Source of the DNA: Janthinobacterium agaricidamnosum NBRC 102515 = DSM 9628
GTDB taxonomy: Bacteria > Pseudomonadota > Gammaproteobacteria > Burkholderiales > Burkholderiaceae_D
Assembly (NCBI RefSeq): GCF_000723165.1
Contig: NZ_HG322949.1
Location: forward strand, 5,808,387-5,872,386
Reading direction: 5' to 3'
DNA: 64,000 nt
Positions 9,893 through 18,084 of the stretch are shown in pieces (positions within the stretch are counted from its first letter, which is position 1; every line of letters starts with the position of its first letter). The position numbers and the translations under genes are program-made. The notes under the pieces were generated by a model. It saw only the letters and a list, made by a program, of their open reading frames with translations, was not told where the DNA came from and ran no database searches.

Positions 9893-11305
9893 TTGTCCAG
9901 ACTGTCATTTCGCCAACTGCTGTTCGCCGCCTTCATCCTGATCGCCGGCGTGCTGACCGCCACGTCGGTGCAAGCGTTGCTGACGCTGGAACACCTGGCC
10001 CGTCTCGGCCGCGAAACGGCGGCGCAGGCGGTGTTGCTGACCGAACAATCGCAACGCTTGTCGGAACGCACGCTGGCGATGGAGCGCAGCGCGCGCCAAT
10101 TCCTGGTGCTGGATGACGTGCTGTTTCGCGAGCGCTATTTTTCCGCCTGGGACGATGCGCAAGCAGCGCTGGCGACCTTGAGCGCTGCGACGCCGGACTT
10201 TTCAGCGAAACTGCTGGCTGAATGGAAATCCCATGCCGAGGCGGCGTGGACCGTCTTGAAAGCCGGCAAGCGGCGCAACGGTGATGGCCACGCGCTAGTG
10301 TCCGCCGCATTCGCCCGCTTGCCGCTGATTAACGACAGCCTGGCGCGGGCCAGCAAGAGCCAGGTCGAACGCCGCAACGATGCGCTGCTGGCCGAGCTGG
10401 AATACCAGCGCCGCCTGCTCAGTGCACTGGTCGCCGGCGCGGTGGCGCTGGCCGCGCTGCTGGCCACCGGTTTTGGTTTTGTGCTGTCGCGTCCCTTGCG
10501 CCGCATCGAAACCGCGATCGAGCGGCTGGGCGAAAATCGCTACGACCGGCGTATCGAGGTCGGCGGTCCGGCCGACACGCGCCGCCTCGGCCAGCAACTC
10601 GATTGGCTGCGCCAGCGGCTGGCCGACCTGGATGCCGACAAGGAACGCTTTTTGCGCCATATTTCGCATGAATTAAAAACCCCGCTGGCGGCGCTGCGCG
10701 AAGGCGTGGCCTTGCTGGAAGATGAAGTGGCGGGCGGCTTGAGCGATGGCCAGCGCGAAATCACCGGCATCTTGCGGCAGAATACGGTCTCGCTGCAAAC
10801 CCAGATCGAAGACTTGCTACGCTACAATACCGCCGCTTTCGAGGCGCAGCACCTGGAGCGCAGCCGCGTCGATGTGCTGGCCCTGCTGCAGGCGGTGGTC
10901 GGCGAGCAGCGCTTGCAATGGCAGGCGCGGCGCCTGTCGGTGACGGTGAGCGGCACGGCCGTGCACGCGACGCTGGACCGCGACAAGGTGGCGGCGGCGC
11001 TGGCGAATGTGTTGTCGAACGCGGTGCGTTTCAGCCCCGAAGGCGGCGCCGTCGAGTTTGTATTGAGCCGTACCCCGGGCGGCATCGCCATCGATTGCAT
11101 CGACCAGGGACCGGGCGTGGCGCCGCAAGACGAACAGCGCATCTTTGAACCGTTTTACCAGGGCGCGCGGCAAGCGGCCGGCGCGCGCAACGGCAATGGC
11201 ATCGGACTGTCCATCGTGCGCGAATATATTAGCGCACACCATGGCAGCGTGACACTTCTGGCGCGCCCGGCAGGCGCCCATTTTCGGATTGAATTGCCCT
11301 TATGA
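9893..11305 (+). CDS. glrK: sensor histidine kinase GlrK (QseE)
   Basis: Membrane sensor kinase of 470 aa that phosphorylates GlrR. It has an N-terminal membrane segment (about 8-28), a periplasmic four-helix-like sensor region (about 29-172), a second membrane segment (about 176-198) and a HAMP linker. The HisKA box HISHELKTPLAAL carries the phospho-acceptor His259, and a HATPase domain follows with N, G1 (DQGPGV) and G2 (GNGIGLSI) boxes. The start is TTG 9893 because a stop codon lies just upstream in frame and no ATG fits. It overlaps the lipoprotein gene by 4 nt (ATGA). Identity comes from the gene order kinase-lipoprotein-NtrC regulator, as in enterobacterial qseE-qseG-qseF (glrK-yfhG-glrR). 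Confidence 0.85.
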   Translation: MSRLSFRQLLFAAFILIAGVLTATSVQALLTLEHLARLGRETAAQAVLLTEQSQRLSERTLAMERSARQFLVLDDVLFRERYFSAWDDAQAALATLSAATPDFSAKLLAEWKSHAEAAWTVLKAGKRRNGDGHALVSAAFARLPLINDSLARASKSQVERRNDALLAELEYQRRLLSALVAGAVALAALLATGFGFVLSRPLRRIETAIERLGENRYDRRIEVGGPADTRRLGQQLDWLRQRLADLDADKERFLRHISHELKTPLAALREGVALLEDEVAGGLSDGQREITGILRQNTVSLQTQIEDLLRYNTAAFEAQHLERSRVDVLALLQAVVGEQRLQWQARRLSVTVSGTAVHATLDRDKVAAALANVLSNAVRFSPEGGAVEFVLSRTPGGIAIDCIDQGPGVAPQDEQRIFEPFYQGARQAAGARNGNGIGLSIVREYISAHHGSVTLLARPAGAHFRIELPL

Positions 11306-11843
11306 CGACTAGAATTGTGTGCGGTGTGTGCTGTATTTGCCTGGTGCTGTTGAGCGCCTGCGCGGCCAGGTCGGCCAAACGCGAAGCGGTGGTGGTGCCG
11401 TCGGTGCGTACCGTCATCGTGCACGACCAGGCGCTGAACGATCTGTTCGCCTACCAGGCCGGCTTGCGGCTGTTGTCGCCATCCGAACTGGCCAAGACGC
11501 AAACAGACATCAACAAGCAGGATGTTTCCGCCAAGGCGGTAGTGCGGCGCGCCATGCTGCTGGCGGCATTGCATGGCAGCGGCGACCTGGGCCGCGCCCA
11601 GGGCTTGCTGGACGGCTTGATCCAGTCGGCGGTGGCCGCCGACCAGCCGTACAAGCCGCTGGCGCAATTTCTCAGCAATACTTATGCCGACTTGCGCCGC
11701 CAGGAAGACGCGAGCGAAAAACTGAACCAGCAAGTGCGCGACGCGCAGCGCCGCAACGACCAGCTGAATGACAAGCTGGAAGCGCTGAAGAATATCGAAC
11801 GCAGCCTGTCGGCCCGGCCGTCGCCCTTATCCCCGGTGCCGAA

Positions 11844-11847
<4 letters not shown>
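11302..11847 (+). CDS. QseG-like outer-membrane lipoprotein
   Basis: Lipoprotein of 181 aa with a signal peptide ending in the lipobox LSAC (Cys20). The mature part is helical and contains a C-terminal coiled coil (about 130-168, heptad-like with many Gln, Asn and Arg). It sits between glrK and glrR and overlaps both by 4 nt. In E. coli the equivalent position holds QseG (YfhG), a lipoprotein that interacts with the kinase and tunes its activity. Sequence similarity to QseG is loose, so the role is inferred from position and lipoprotein nature. Confidence 0.7.
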
Positions 11848-13235
<1,388 letters not shown>

Positions 13236-13244
13236 TTCCTTCCA

Positions 13245-13257
13245 AATCAATCACTTG
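13245..13257 (+). promoter_or_regulatory. IHF site, left
   Basis: AATCAATCACTTG is an exact match to the IHF consensus WATCAANNNNTTR. It lies between the two GlrR-type palindromes. The enclosing 15-mer is repeated exactly in inverted orientation at 13346-13360. Confidence 0.7.
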
Positions 13258-13276
13258 GCTTTATGATGGGGAAACT

Positions 13277-13294
13277 TGTCGCTGCCAGGCGACA
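13277..13294 (+). promoter_or_regulatory. GlrR-type upstream activating site 2
   Basis: TGTC-N10-GACA palindrome within an 8+8 bp inverted repeat at 13275-13296 (CTTGTCGC, 6-nt spacer, GCGACAAG). It sits about 95 bp upstream of the sigma-54 promoter, a usual distance for an enhancer site. Confidence 0.78.
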
Positions 13295-13346
13295 AGATCG
13301 GCGGTAAATCCGGGCCGATACCCGATCCATGCCAGCATAAAAATCC

Positions 13347-13359
13347 CAAGTGATTGATT
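13347..13359 (-). promoter_or_regulatory. IHF site, right
   Basis: Exact WATCAANNNNTTR match on the minus strand, the inverted copy of the left site. It lies between GlrR site 2 and the -24/-12 promoter, where IHF bending would bring the activator to sigma-54 polymerase. Confidence 0.72.
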
Positions 13360-13378
13360 TTAAATGGATTTATGAGGC

Positions 13379-13394
13379 TGGCACGCGGCTTGCT
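13379..13394 (+). promoter_or_regulatory. sigma-54 (-24/-12) promoter
   Basis: TGGCACGCGGCTTGCT matches the sigma-54 consensus TGGCAC-N5-TTGCW, with GG at 13380-13381 and GC at 13392-13393 separated by exactly 10 nt. Transcription would start near 13404, giving a leader of about 50 nt before the BON gene at 13456. Confidence 0.85.
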
Positions 13395-13455
13395 GTATGT
13401 GGTGATGTGACGCTCAACACAGTGTTGCTTTAACTTCATTACGAGAGGAACTATC

Positions 13456-13815
13456 ATGCAAAAATCGAAACTGATGAACACCCTGGTCGCCGCTGTCCTG
13501 ATGTCGGGCGCGTTTGTTACCGCATCGCATGCAGCCGACTCGGCACAACAAGCTAAACCTGCACACGACGTGGTACTGGCAGCCAACACCGCCGCGACCA
13601 CCGACGAAGCCATCACCACGTCGGCCAAGGCCGCGCTGGGCGCCGATGCGCAAAGCGCCGCGTTGCCGATCAATATTACGACCCAAAAAGGCGTGGTCGT
13701 GTTGCAAGGCGACGTGCCGAGCGCCGAAGCCGGTGACCGCGTGGTGCAAATCGTCGCCGCCGTCAGCGGCGTCAAGGAAATCAAGAACGAATTGAAAGTC
13801 AAAGCGGCAGGCTGA
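13456..13815 (+). CDS. exported BON-domain protein
   Basis: Small periplasmic protein of 119 aa. A signal peptide ends near SHAAD (about residue 27), followed by one BON domain (about residues 45-118) with the pattern GVVVLQGDVPSAEAGDRVV. BON domains bind phospholipid or envelope surfaces, as in OsmY and DolP. RBS GAGAGGAA precedes ATG 13456. It is preceded by GlrR-type sites, two IHF sites and a consensus sigma-54 promoter, so it looks like a direct target of the adjacent GlrK/GlrR system. An intrinsic terminator follows, so it is monocistronic. An envelope-stress role is inference. Confidence 0.85.
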   Translation: MQKSKLMNTLVAAVLMSGAFVTASHAADSAQQAKPAHDVVLAANTAATTDEAITTSAKAALGADAQSAALPINITTQKGVVVLQGDVPSAEAGDRVVQIVAAVSGVKEIKNELKVKAAG

Positions 13816-13841
13816 TAAACCCGCGGCAGTACCTTGATTCA

Positions 13842-13876
13842 GCCCCCCTGCGCGTTGGCGCAGCGGGGGCTTTTTT
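13842..13876 (+). terminator. intrinsic terminator after the BON gene
   Basis: GC-rich stem with left arm about 13842-13853 and right arm about 13858-13870. Six T residues follow at 13871-13876. Confidence 0.88.
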
Positions 13877-13966
13877 GCGCCGATTGAATACTGGCGCTGG
13901 CCGCCCGAGGCCGCCAGATAGGCGTAGGGTAGAATAGTCCACCGTCTATTCCTCCCTGTTAGTATT

Positions 13967-14992
13967 ATGTCCACATCCCAAAATCCCAGCGGCGCCAGTT
14001 GGCGTCGCTTCCTGCCTGATTCTTTCACGCTGTGCTTGCTGACCACGGTCGCGATCGCCAGTTTCTTGCCGTGCACCGGCAACACCGCCGTGGTGTTTGG
14101 CAATATCACGACGATCGCCATCGGCGCCTTGTTCTTCTTGCATGGTGCAAAGTTGTCGAAAGAGGCAGTCTTGTCGGGGGTGATGCATTGGCGGCTGCAC
14201 TTGCTGGTATTGGCCAGCACCTTCGTGCTGTTCCCGCTGATCGGCCTGGCGCTGCGGCCGCTGGCGCTGACCTTTTTGTCGCCTGATTTGTATATGGGGA
14301 TCCTGTTCCTGTGCGCATTGCCCTCCACCGTGCAATCGTCGATCGCGATGACGGCTATGGCGCGCGGCAATGTGCCGGCCGCCATTTGCAGCGCCTCGGC
14401 GTCGAATTTCATCGGCATTTTTCTGGCGCCGGTGCTGGTCGGCCTGATGGTGGTGCAAGGCGCGCAATCGAAGTCGTCGCTGGATGCGGTGTTGTCGATT
14501 GTGATGCAATTGCTGCTGCCCTTCATTGCCGGCCAATTCATGCGCCGCTGGATCGGCCGCTGGGTCGACCGTCACAAGCCGCTGCTGAAGTATGTCGACC
14601 AGGGTTCGATCTTGCTGGTGGTCTACACCGCGTTCAGCGAAGCGGTCAGCGAAGGCTTGTGGCATACGCTGTCGGTCACCACCCTGGTCAGCCTGGCCCT
14701 GATCAGCCTGTTGTTGCTGGCGCTGGTGCTGATCATTTCGACGTTGATCAGCCGCCGCCTCGGTTTCAGCAAGGAAGACGAGATCGCCATCGTGTTTTGC
14801 GGTTCCAAGAAAAGCCTGGCCAGCGGCGTGCCGATGGCCAAGGTCTTGTTTTCGACCCGCTCGCTGGGCATGGTGATCTTGCCGCTGATGCTGTTCCACC
14901 AAATCCAGCTGATGGTGTGCGCCGTCATCGCGCAGCGCTACAACCGCCGCCTGGAAGGGCGCAGTGCCGGCGTGGAAACGGCCGGCGGCTAG
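13967..14992 (+). CDS. SBF-like (bile acid:sodium symporter family) membrane transporter
   Basis: Inner-membrane protein of 341 aa with about ten transmembrane segments. It matches the YfeH-type SBF-like family, with signatures CALPSTVQSSIAMTAMARGN and the late KKSLASGVPMAKVLF segment typical of the PF13593 group. Members are related to sodium/bile-acid symporters and arsenite exporters, but the physiological substrate in bacteria is mostly unknown. It stands alone between the BON gene and the molybdate operon. Confidence 0.85.
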   Translation: MSTSQNPSGASWRRFLPDSFTLCLLTTVAIASFLPCTGNTAVVFGNITTIAIGALFFLHGAKLSKEAVLSGVMHWRLHLLVLASTFVLFPLIGLALRPLALTFLSPDLYMGILFLCALPSTVQSSIAMTAMARGNVPAAICSASASNFIGIFLAPVLVGLMVVQGAQSKSSLDAVLSIVMQLLLPFIAGQFMRRWIGRWVDRHKPLLKYVDQGSILLVVYTAFSEAVSEGLWHTLSVTTLVSLALISLLLLALVLIISTLISRRLGFSKEDEIAIVFCGSKKSLASGVPMAKVLFSTRSLGMVILPLMLFHQIQLMVCAVIAQRYNRRLEGRSAGVETAGG

Positions 14993-15034
14993 GGACGGCG
15001 ATCCGGGGAAAAGTTGAACGCGGAGCCTGCAAGA

Positions 15035-15058
15035 CGCTATATATCCGTGTATATTACG
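15035..15058 (+). promoter_or_regulatory. ModE box of the molybdate operon
   Basis: Inverted repeat CGCTATATA, 6-nt spacer, TATATTACG. It closely follows the E. coli ModE operator form (CGNTATATA-N6-TATATAACG). It lies 37 bp before the modA start codon and overlaps the likely -10 region. Repression by molybdate-loaded ModE, encoded at the end of the same operon, is expected. Confidence 0.8.
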
Positions 15059-15095
15059 GGCCTTGCTCATCTTTTCACCGATAAGGATCCCGATC

Positions 15096-15854
15096 ATGCG
15101 CCTGCATACCCTGGCTAAATTACTCAGCAGCGCCCTGCTGGTTTCCGCCGCTAGCTCCGCCATGGCGGGCGAGCTGGTGGTATCGGCCGCCGCCAGCTTG
15201 ACCAATGCGTTCAAGGACGCCGCCGCCAGTTACGAGGCGCAACATCCAGGCACCAGGATTTCGCTCAATTTCGCCGCGTCCGGCACCTTGCTGCAGCAAA
15301 TCGCCAAGGGCGCGCCGGTCGATGTGTTTGCCTCGGCCGACCAGGAAACCATGGACGCCGCGCAAAAACAAGGCTTGGTGACGGCCGCCGAACGGCGCGA
15401 TTTCGTCAGCAACAGCCTGGTGCTGATCGTGCCCGGCGATAGCAAGCTGGGCATCAAGAGCCTGGCCAGCCTCGGCCAGCCGACGGTGACCCGGGTCGCC
15501 ATCGCCAATCCGGCCAGCGTGCCGGTCGGCCGTTATTCCGAGCAAGCATTGCGCGCAGCCAAGCTGTGGGACACCGTGCAGCCGAAGGCGATCAGCACGC
15601 AAAACGTGCGCCAGTCGCTCGATTACGTGGCCCGCGGCGAAGTCGACGCCGGTTTTGTATACGGCACCGATGCGGCCATCATGAAAGACAAGGTGCACGT
15701 GGTGTTGACGGTGCCGCTGGAAACGCCAGTGCGCTATCCGGTGGCTTCGTTGAAAGCAAGCACTCACTCTGCCGAAGCGAAAAGCTTCGTCGACTTTATT
15801 TTGTCGGCCCCGGCGCAAGCCATTTTCGCCAAATACGGTTTCGAAAAGCCCTAA
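15096..15854 (+). CDS. modA: molybdate ABC transporter substrate-binding protein ModA
   Basis: Periplasmic molybdate/tungstate-binding protein of 252 aa. The signal peptide ends near SSAMAGE (about residue 24). The family motifs are VSAAASLTNAFKD and FAASGTLLQQIAKGAPVDVFASAD at the start and DYVARGEVDAGFVYGTDA in the second lobe. Start ATG 15096 has AAGGA at 15083-15087. The frame is open from 15063, but that would add residues before the signal peptide. It is the first gene of modABC-modE, with a ModE box directly upstream. Confidence 0.95.
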   Translation: MRLHTLAKLLSSALLVSAASSAMAGELVVSAAASLTNAFKDAAASYEAQHPGTRISLNFAASGTLLQQIAKGAPVDVFASADQETMDAAQKQGLVTAAERRDFVSNSLVLIVPGDSKLGIKSLASLGQPTVTRVAIANPASVPVGRYSEQALRAAKLWDTVQPKAISTQNVRQSLDYVARGEVDAGFVYGTDAAIMKDKVHVVLTVPLETPVRYPVASLKASTHSAEAKSFVDFILSAPAQAIFAKYGFEKP

Positions 15855-15857
15855 GCC

Positions 15858-16538
15858 ATGGAGGCAGCCTGGACCGCGCTGAGCCTGTCGCTGAAGGTGG
15901 CCGCCTGGGCCACCGGCCTGAATTTGTTGTTGGGCATCGGCGTCGGTTATGCGCTGGCGCGTTCGCGCTTCCCGGGCCGCGACTTGCTCGACGCCTTGCT
16001 GACCTTGCCGATGGTGATGCCGCCGACGGTGCTCGGGTATTACTTGCTGGTGGTGCTGGGCCGGCGCGGCTGGCTCGGCATCTGGCTGCAAGAGCATTTC
16101 GCGATTAACCTGATCTTTACCTGGCAGGGCGCGGTGATCGCGTCGACCATCGTCGCCTTTCCACTGGTATTCAAGCCGGCCCGGGCCGCGTTCGAGGCGG
16201 TCGACGGCCAGCTGGAACAGGCCGCGCGCATCCTCGGCATTGCCGAGATGGGCATCTTTTTCCGCGTCACGCTGCCGCTGGCCTGGCGCGGCATCCTGGC
16301 CGGCCTGATGCTGGGTTTCGTGCGCGCGTTGGGCGAATTCGGCGCCACGCTGATGGTGGCGGGCAGTATTCCGGGCAAGACCCAGACCCTGTCGGTGGCG
16401 GTGTATGAAGCGGTGCAGGCGGGCGAAGACGGCGCCGCCAATATGCTGGTGCTGATCACGTCCATCGTGTGCATCACGGTGCTGCTGCTGGCCAACCGGC
16501 TGGCGCCCGGCCGCATCGTCAACACGCAGCGTCCATAA
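15858..16538 (+). CDS. modB: molybdate ABC transporter permease ModB
   Basis: Inner-membrane permease of 226 aa with about five to six membrane segments. The ABC-contact (EAA) loop reads EQAARILGIAEMGIFFRVTLP followed by GALGEFGATLM-type residues (RALGEFGATLMVAG), which is typical of ModB. It starts 3 nt after modA and ends inside the first unit of a 14-bp tandem repeat that separates it from modC. Confidence 0.94.
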   Translation: MEAAWTALSLSLKVAAWATGLNLLLGIGVGYALARSRFPGRDLLDALLTLPMVMPPTVLGYYLLVVLGRRGWLGIWLQEHFAINLIFTWQGAVIASTIVAFPLVFKPARAAFEAVDGQLEQAARILGIAEMGIFFRVTLPLAWRGILAGLMLGFVRALGEFGATLMVAGSIPGKTQTLSVAVYEAVQAGEDGAANMLVLITSIVCITVLLLANRLAPGRIVNTQRP

Positions 16539-16565
16539 GCCAGCGTCCATACATCAGCGTCCATA
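16527..16565 (+). repeat. three-copy 14-bp tandem repeat at the modB-modC junction
   Basis: The 11-mer CAGCGTCCATA occurs at 16527, 16541 and 16555 with a 14-bp period. The first copy contains the modB stop codon. The repeat makes up most of the 40-bp spacer before modC. Confidence 0.9.
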
Positions 16566-16578
16566 GATAAGCGATCCC

Positions 16579-17280
16579 ATGCAACTGGAACTCGACATCA
16601 GCGCCACGCTGCGCTCCGGCAAGCGCAGTTTTAATTTGCGCGTAGTGTGCAGCTCGACCAGCCAGCGCATCGTGTTTTTCGGCCCGTCCGGCGCCGGCAA
16701 AAGCCAGACCTTGAAAGCCATCGCCGGGCTGGCCAGGCCCGACAGCGGTTTTATCCGGCTCAACGGACGCACGCTGTTCGATACGCAACAAGGCATCAAC
16801 CTGGCGCCCCAGCAGCGCAAGGTGGCCTATCTGTTCCAGGATTACGCGCTGTTTCCCCATTTGACGGTGCGCCAGAACGTCGCGTTCGGCTTGCACGGCG
16901 GCTGGCTCAATCCGCCGCGCAACGTGCAGGACCCGCGCATCGACAAATGGCTGGACGCCTTCCATTTGCAGGAATTAGGCCAGCAATATCCCGGCGAATT
17001 GTCTGGCGGCCAGCGCCAGCGCACGGCGCTGGCCCGGGCGCTGGTGGCCGATCCGGCCGCGCTGCTGCTCGATGAACCGTTTGCCGCGCTCGATCCGGCG
17101 CTGCGCCTGAAGATGCGCAAGGAGCTCGACGAACTGCAAACCCGGCTGGATGTGCCGATGATCTTGATTACCCACGATCCTGAGGATGCGCGCGTGTTGG
17201 GCGAACATGTGCTATACCTGCGCGATGGACAAATCGACAGCAGCGAAGACAGGATTGAATATAATGGAAGCAGAGCTTAA
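16579..17280 (+). CDS. modC: molybdate ABC transporter ATP-binding protein ModC (short form)
   Basis: Cytoplasmic ATPase of 233 aa that powers ModAB. Walker A GPSGAGKS is at about residues 35-42, the Q-loop at FQDYALFPHL, signature LSGGQRQR, Walker B LLLDEPFAALD and H-loop LITHD. Typical ModC is about 350 aa with a C-terminal molybdate-binding TOBE/Mop domain. That domain is missing here: the protein stops soon after the H-loop. The neighbouring ModE supplies two such domains. The last 17 nt overlap the modE start. The ribosome-binding site is weak. Confidence 0.92.
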   Translation: MQLELDISATLRSGKRSFNLRVVCSSTSQRIVFFGPSGAGKSQTLKAIAGLARPDSGFIRLNGRTLFDTQQGINLAPQQRKVAYLFQDYALFPHLTVRQNVAFGLHGGWLNPPRNVQDPRIDKWLDAFHLQELGQQYPGELSGGQRQRTALARALVADPAALLLDEPFAALDPALRLKMRKELDELQTRLDVPMILITHDPEDARVLGEHVLYLRDGQIDSSEDRIEYNGSRA

Positions 17281-18076
17281 GCCGATACAGTTGCGGGGTT
17301 CGGTCTGGATGACGGTGGGCGGCGCAAACCTGGGCGGCGCCGGCCGCGTCGAACTGCTCGGCGCCATCGCCGCATGCGGTTCCATCACGCAAGCCGCCAA
17401 GGCCGTCAAGATGAGCTACAAGGCGGCCTGGGATGCGATCGACGCGATGAACAACCTGGCCGGTGTCGCGCTGGTGGAACGGGCCGCCGGCGGCAAGGGC
17501 GGCGGCGGCACCCGGCTGACGCCGCGCGGCAGGCAACTGGTGGAAAATTTTCGCCTCATCGAACGCGAGCACCAGCGCTTCGTGGACCAGCTGGGCGACC
17601 AGGCCGCTGGCCTCGCCGACGATCTTTTACTGATCAGGAGAATGTCCTTGAAAACCACCGCACGCAATCAATTTCTTGGCCGCGTTTCGCAAGTGAAACA
17701 AGGCGCCGTCAATGATGAAATCGAACTGGCCTTGGCGAATGGACAAACCATCGTCGCCACCGTCACCCGCGACAGCAGCGCCAGCCTGGGGCTGGTGGCC
17801 GGCGCCGAAGCGTTCGCGCTGATCAAGGCATCGTCGGTGATCCTGGTCACCGACAGCGAAGGCGCGCGTTTCTCGGCGCGCAACCAACTGAGCGGCACCG
17901 TGTCGCGCGTGCAAACCGGCGCCGTCAATACCGAAGTGGTGCTCGACTTGCCTGGCGGCGGCAGCATCGCCGCCATCGTCACCAATGAAAGCAGCAGCAA
18001 CCTCGGCATCGCCACCGGCAGCGTGGTGACGGCGATCTTCAAGGCGTCCAGCGTGATCCTTGGCGTGCCAGCCTGA
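17264..18076 (+). CDS. modE: molybdate-responsive regulator ModE
   Basis: Transcription factor of 270 aa. An N-terminal winged helix-turn-helix of ModE type (SITQAAKAVKMSYKAAWDAI) is followed by two tandem TOBE/Mop molybdate-binding domains (RNQFLGRVSQVKQGAVNDEI and RNQLSGTVSRVQTGAVNTEV). Start ATG 17264 is preceded by AGGA at 17251-17254; the frame is open further upstream inside modC. Molybdate-bound ModE dimers normally repress modA by binding the box found at 15035-15058. Its place as last gene of the operon it likely controls gives a feedback loop. Confidence 0.93.
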   Translation: MEAELKPIQLRGSVWMTVGGANLGGAGRVELLGAIAACGSITQAAKAVKMSYKAAWDAIDAMNNLAGVALVERAAGGKGGGGTRLTPRGRQLVENFRLIEREHQRFVDQLGDQAAGLADDLLLIRRMSLKTTARNQFLGRVSQVKQGAVNDEIELALANGQTIVATVTRDSSASLGLVAGAEAFALIKASSVILVTDSEGARFSARNQLSGTVSRVQTGAVNTEVVLDLPGGGSIAAIVTNESSSNLGIATGSVVTAIFKASSVILGVPA

Positions 18077-18084
18077 GATTGACC

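Noticed and set aside
13244..13360. 117-bp segment with perfect 15-bp terminal inverted repeats, like a miniature transposable element
   Set aside because: No target-site duplication flanks it, and the 15-mers are exact IHF consensus sites placed between GlrR-type palindromes and a sigma-54 promoter, which explains them better.
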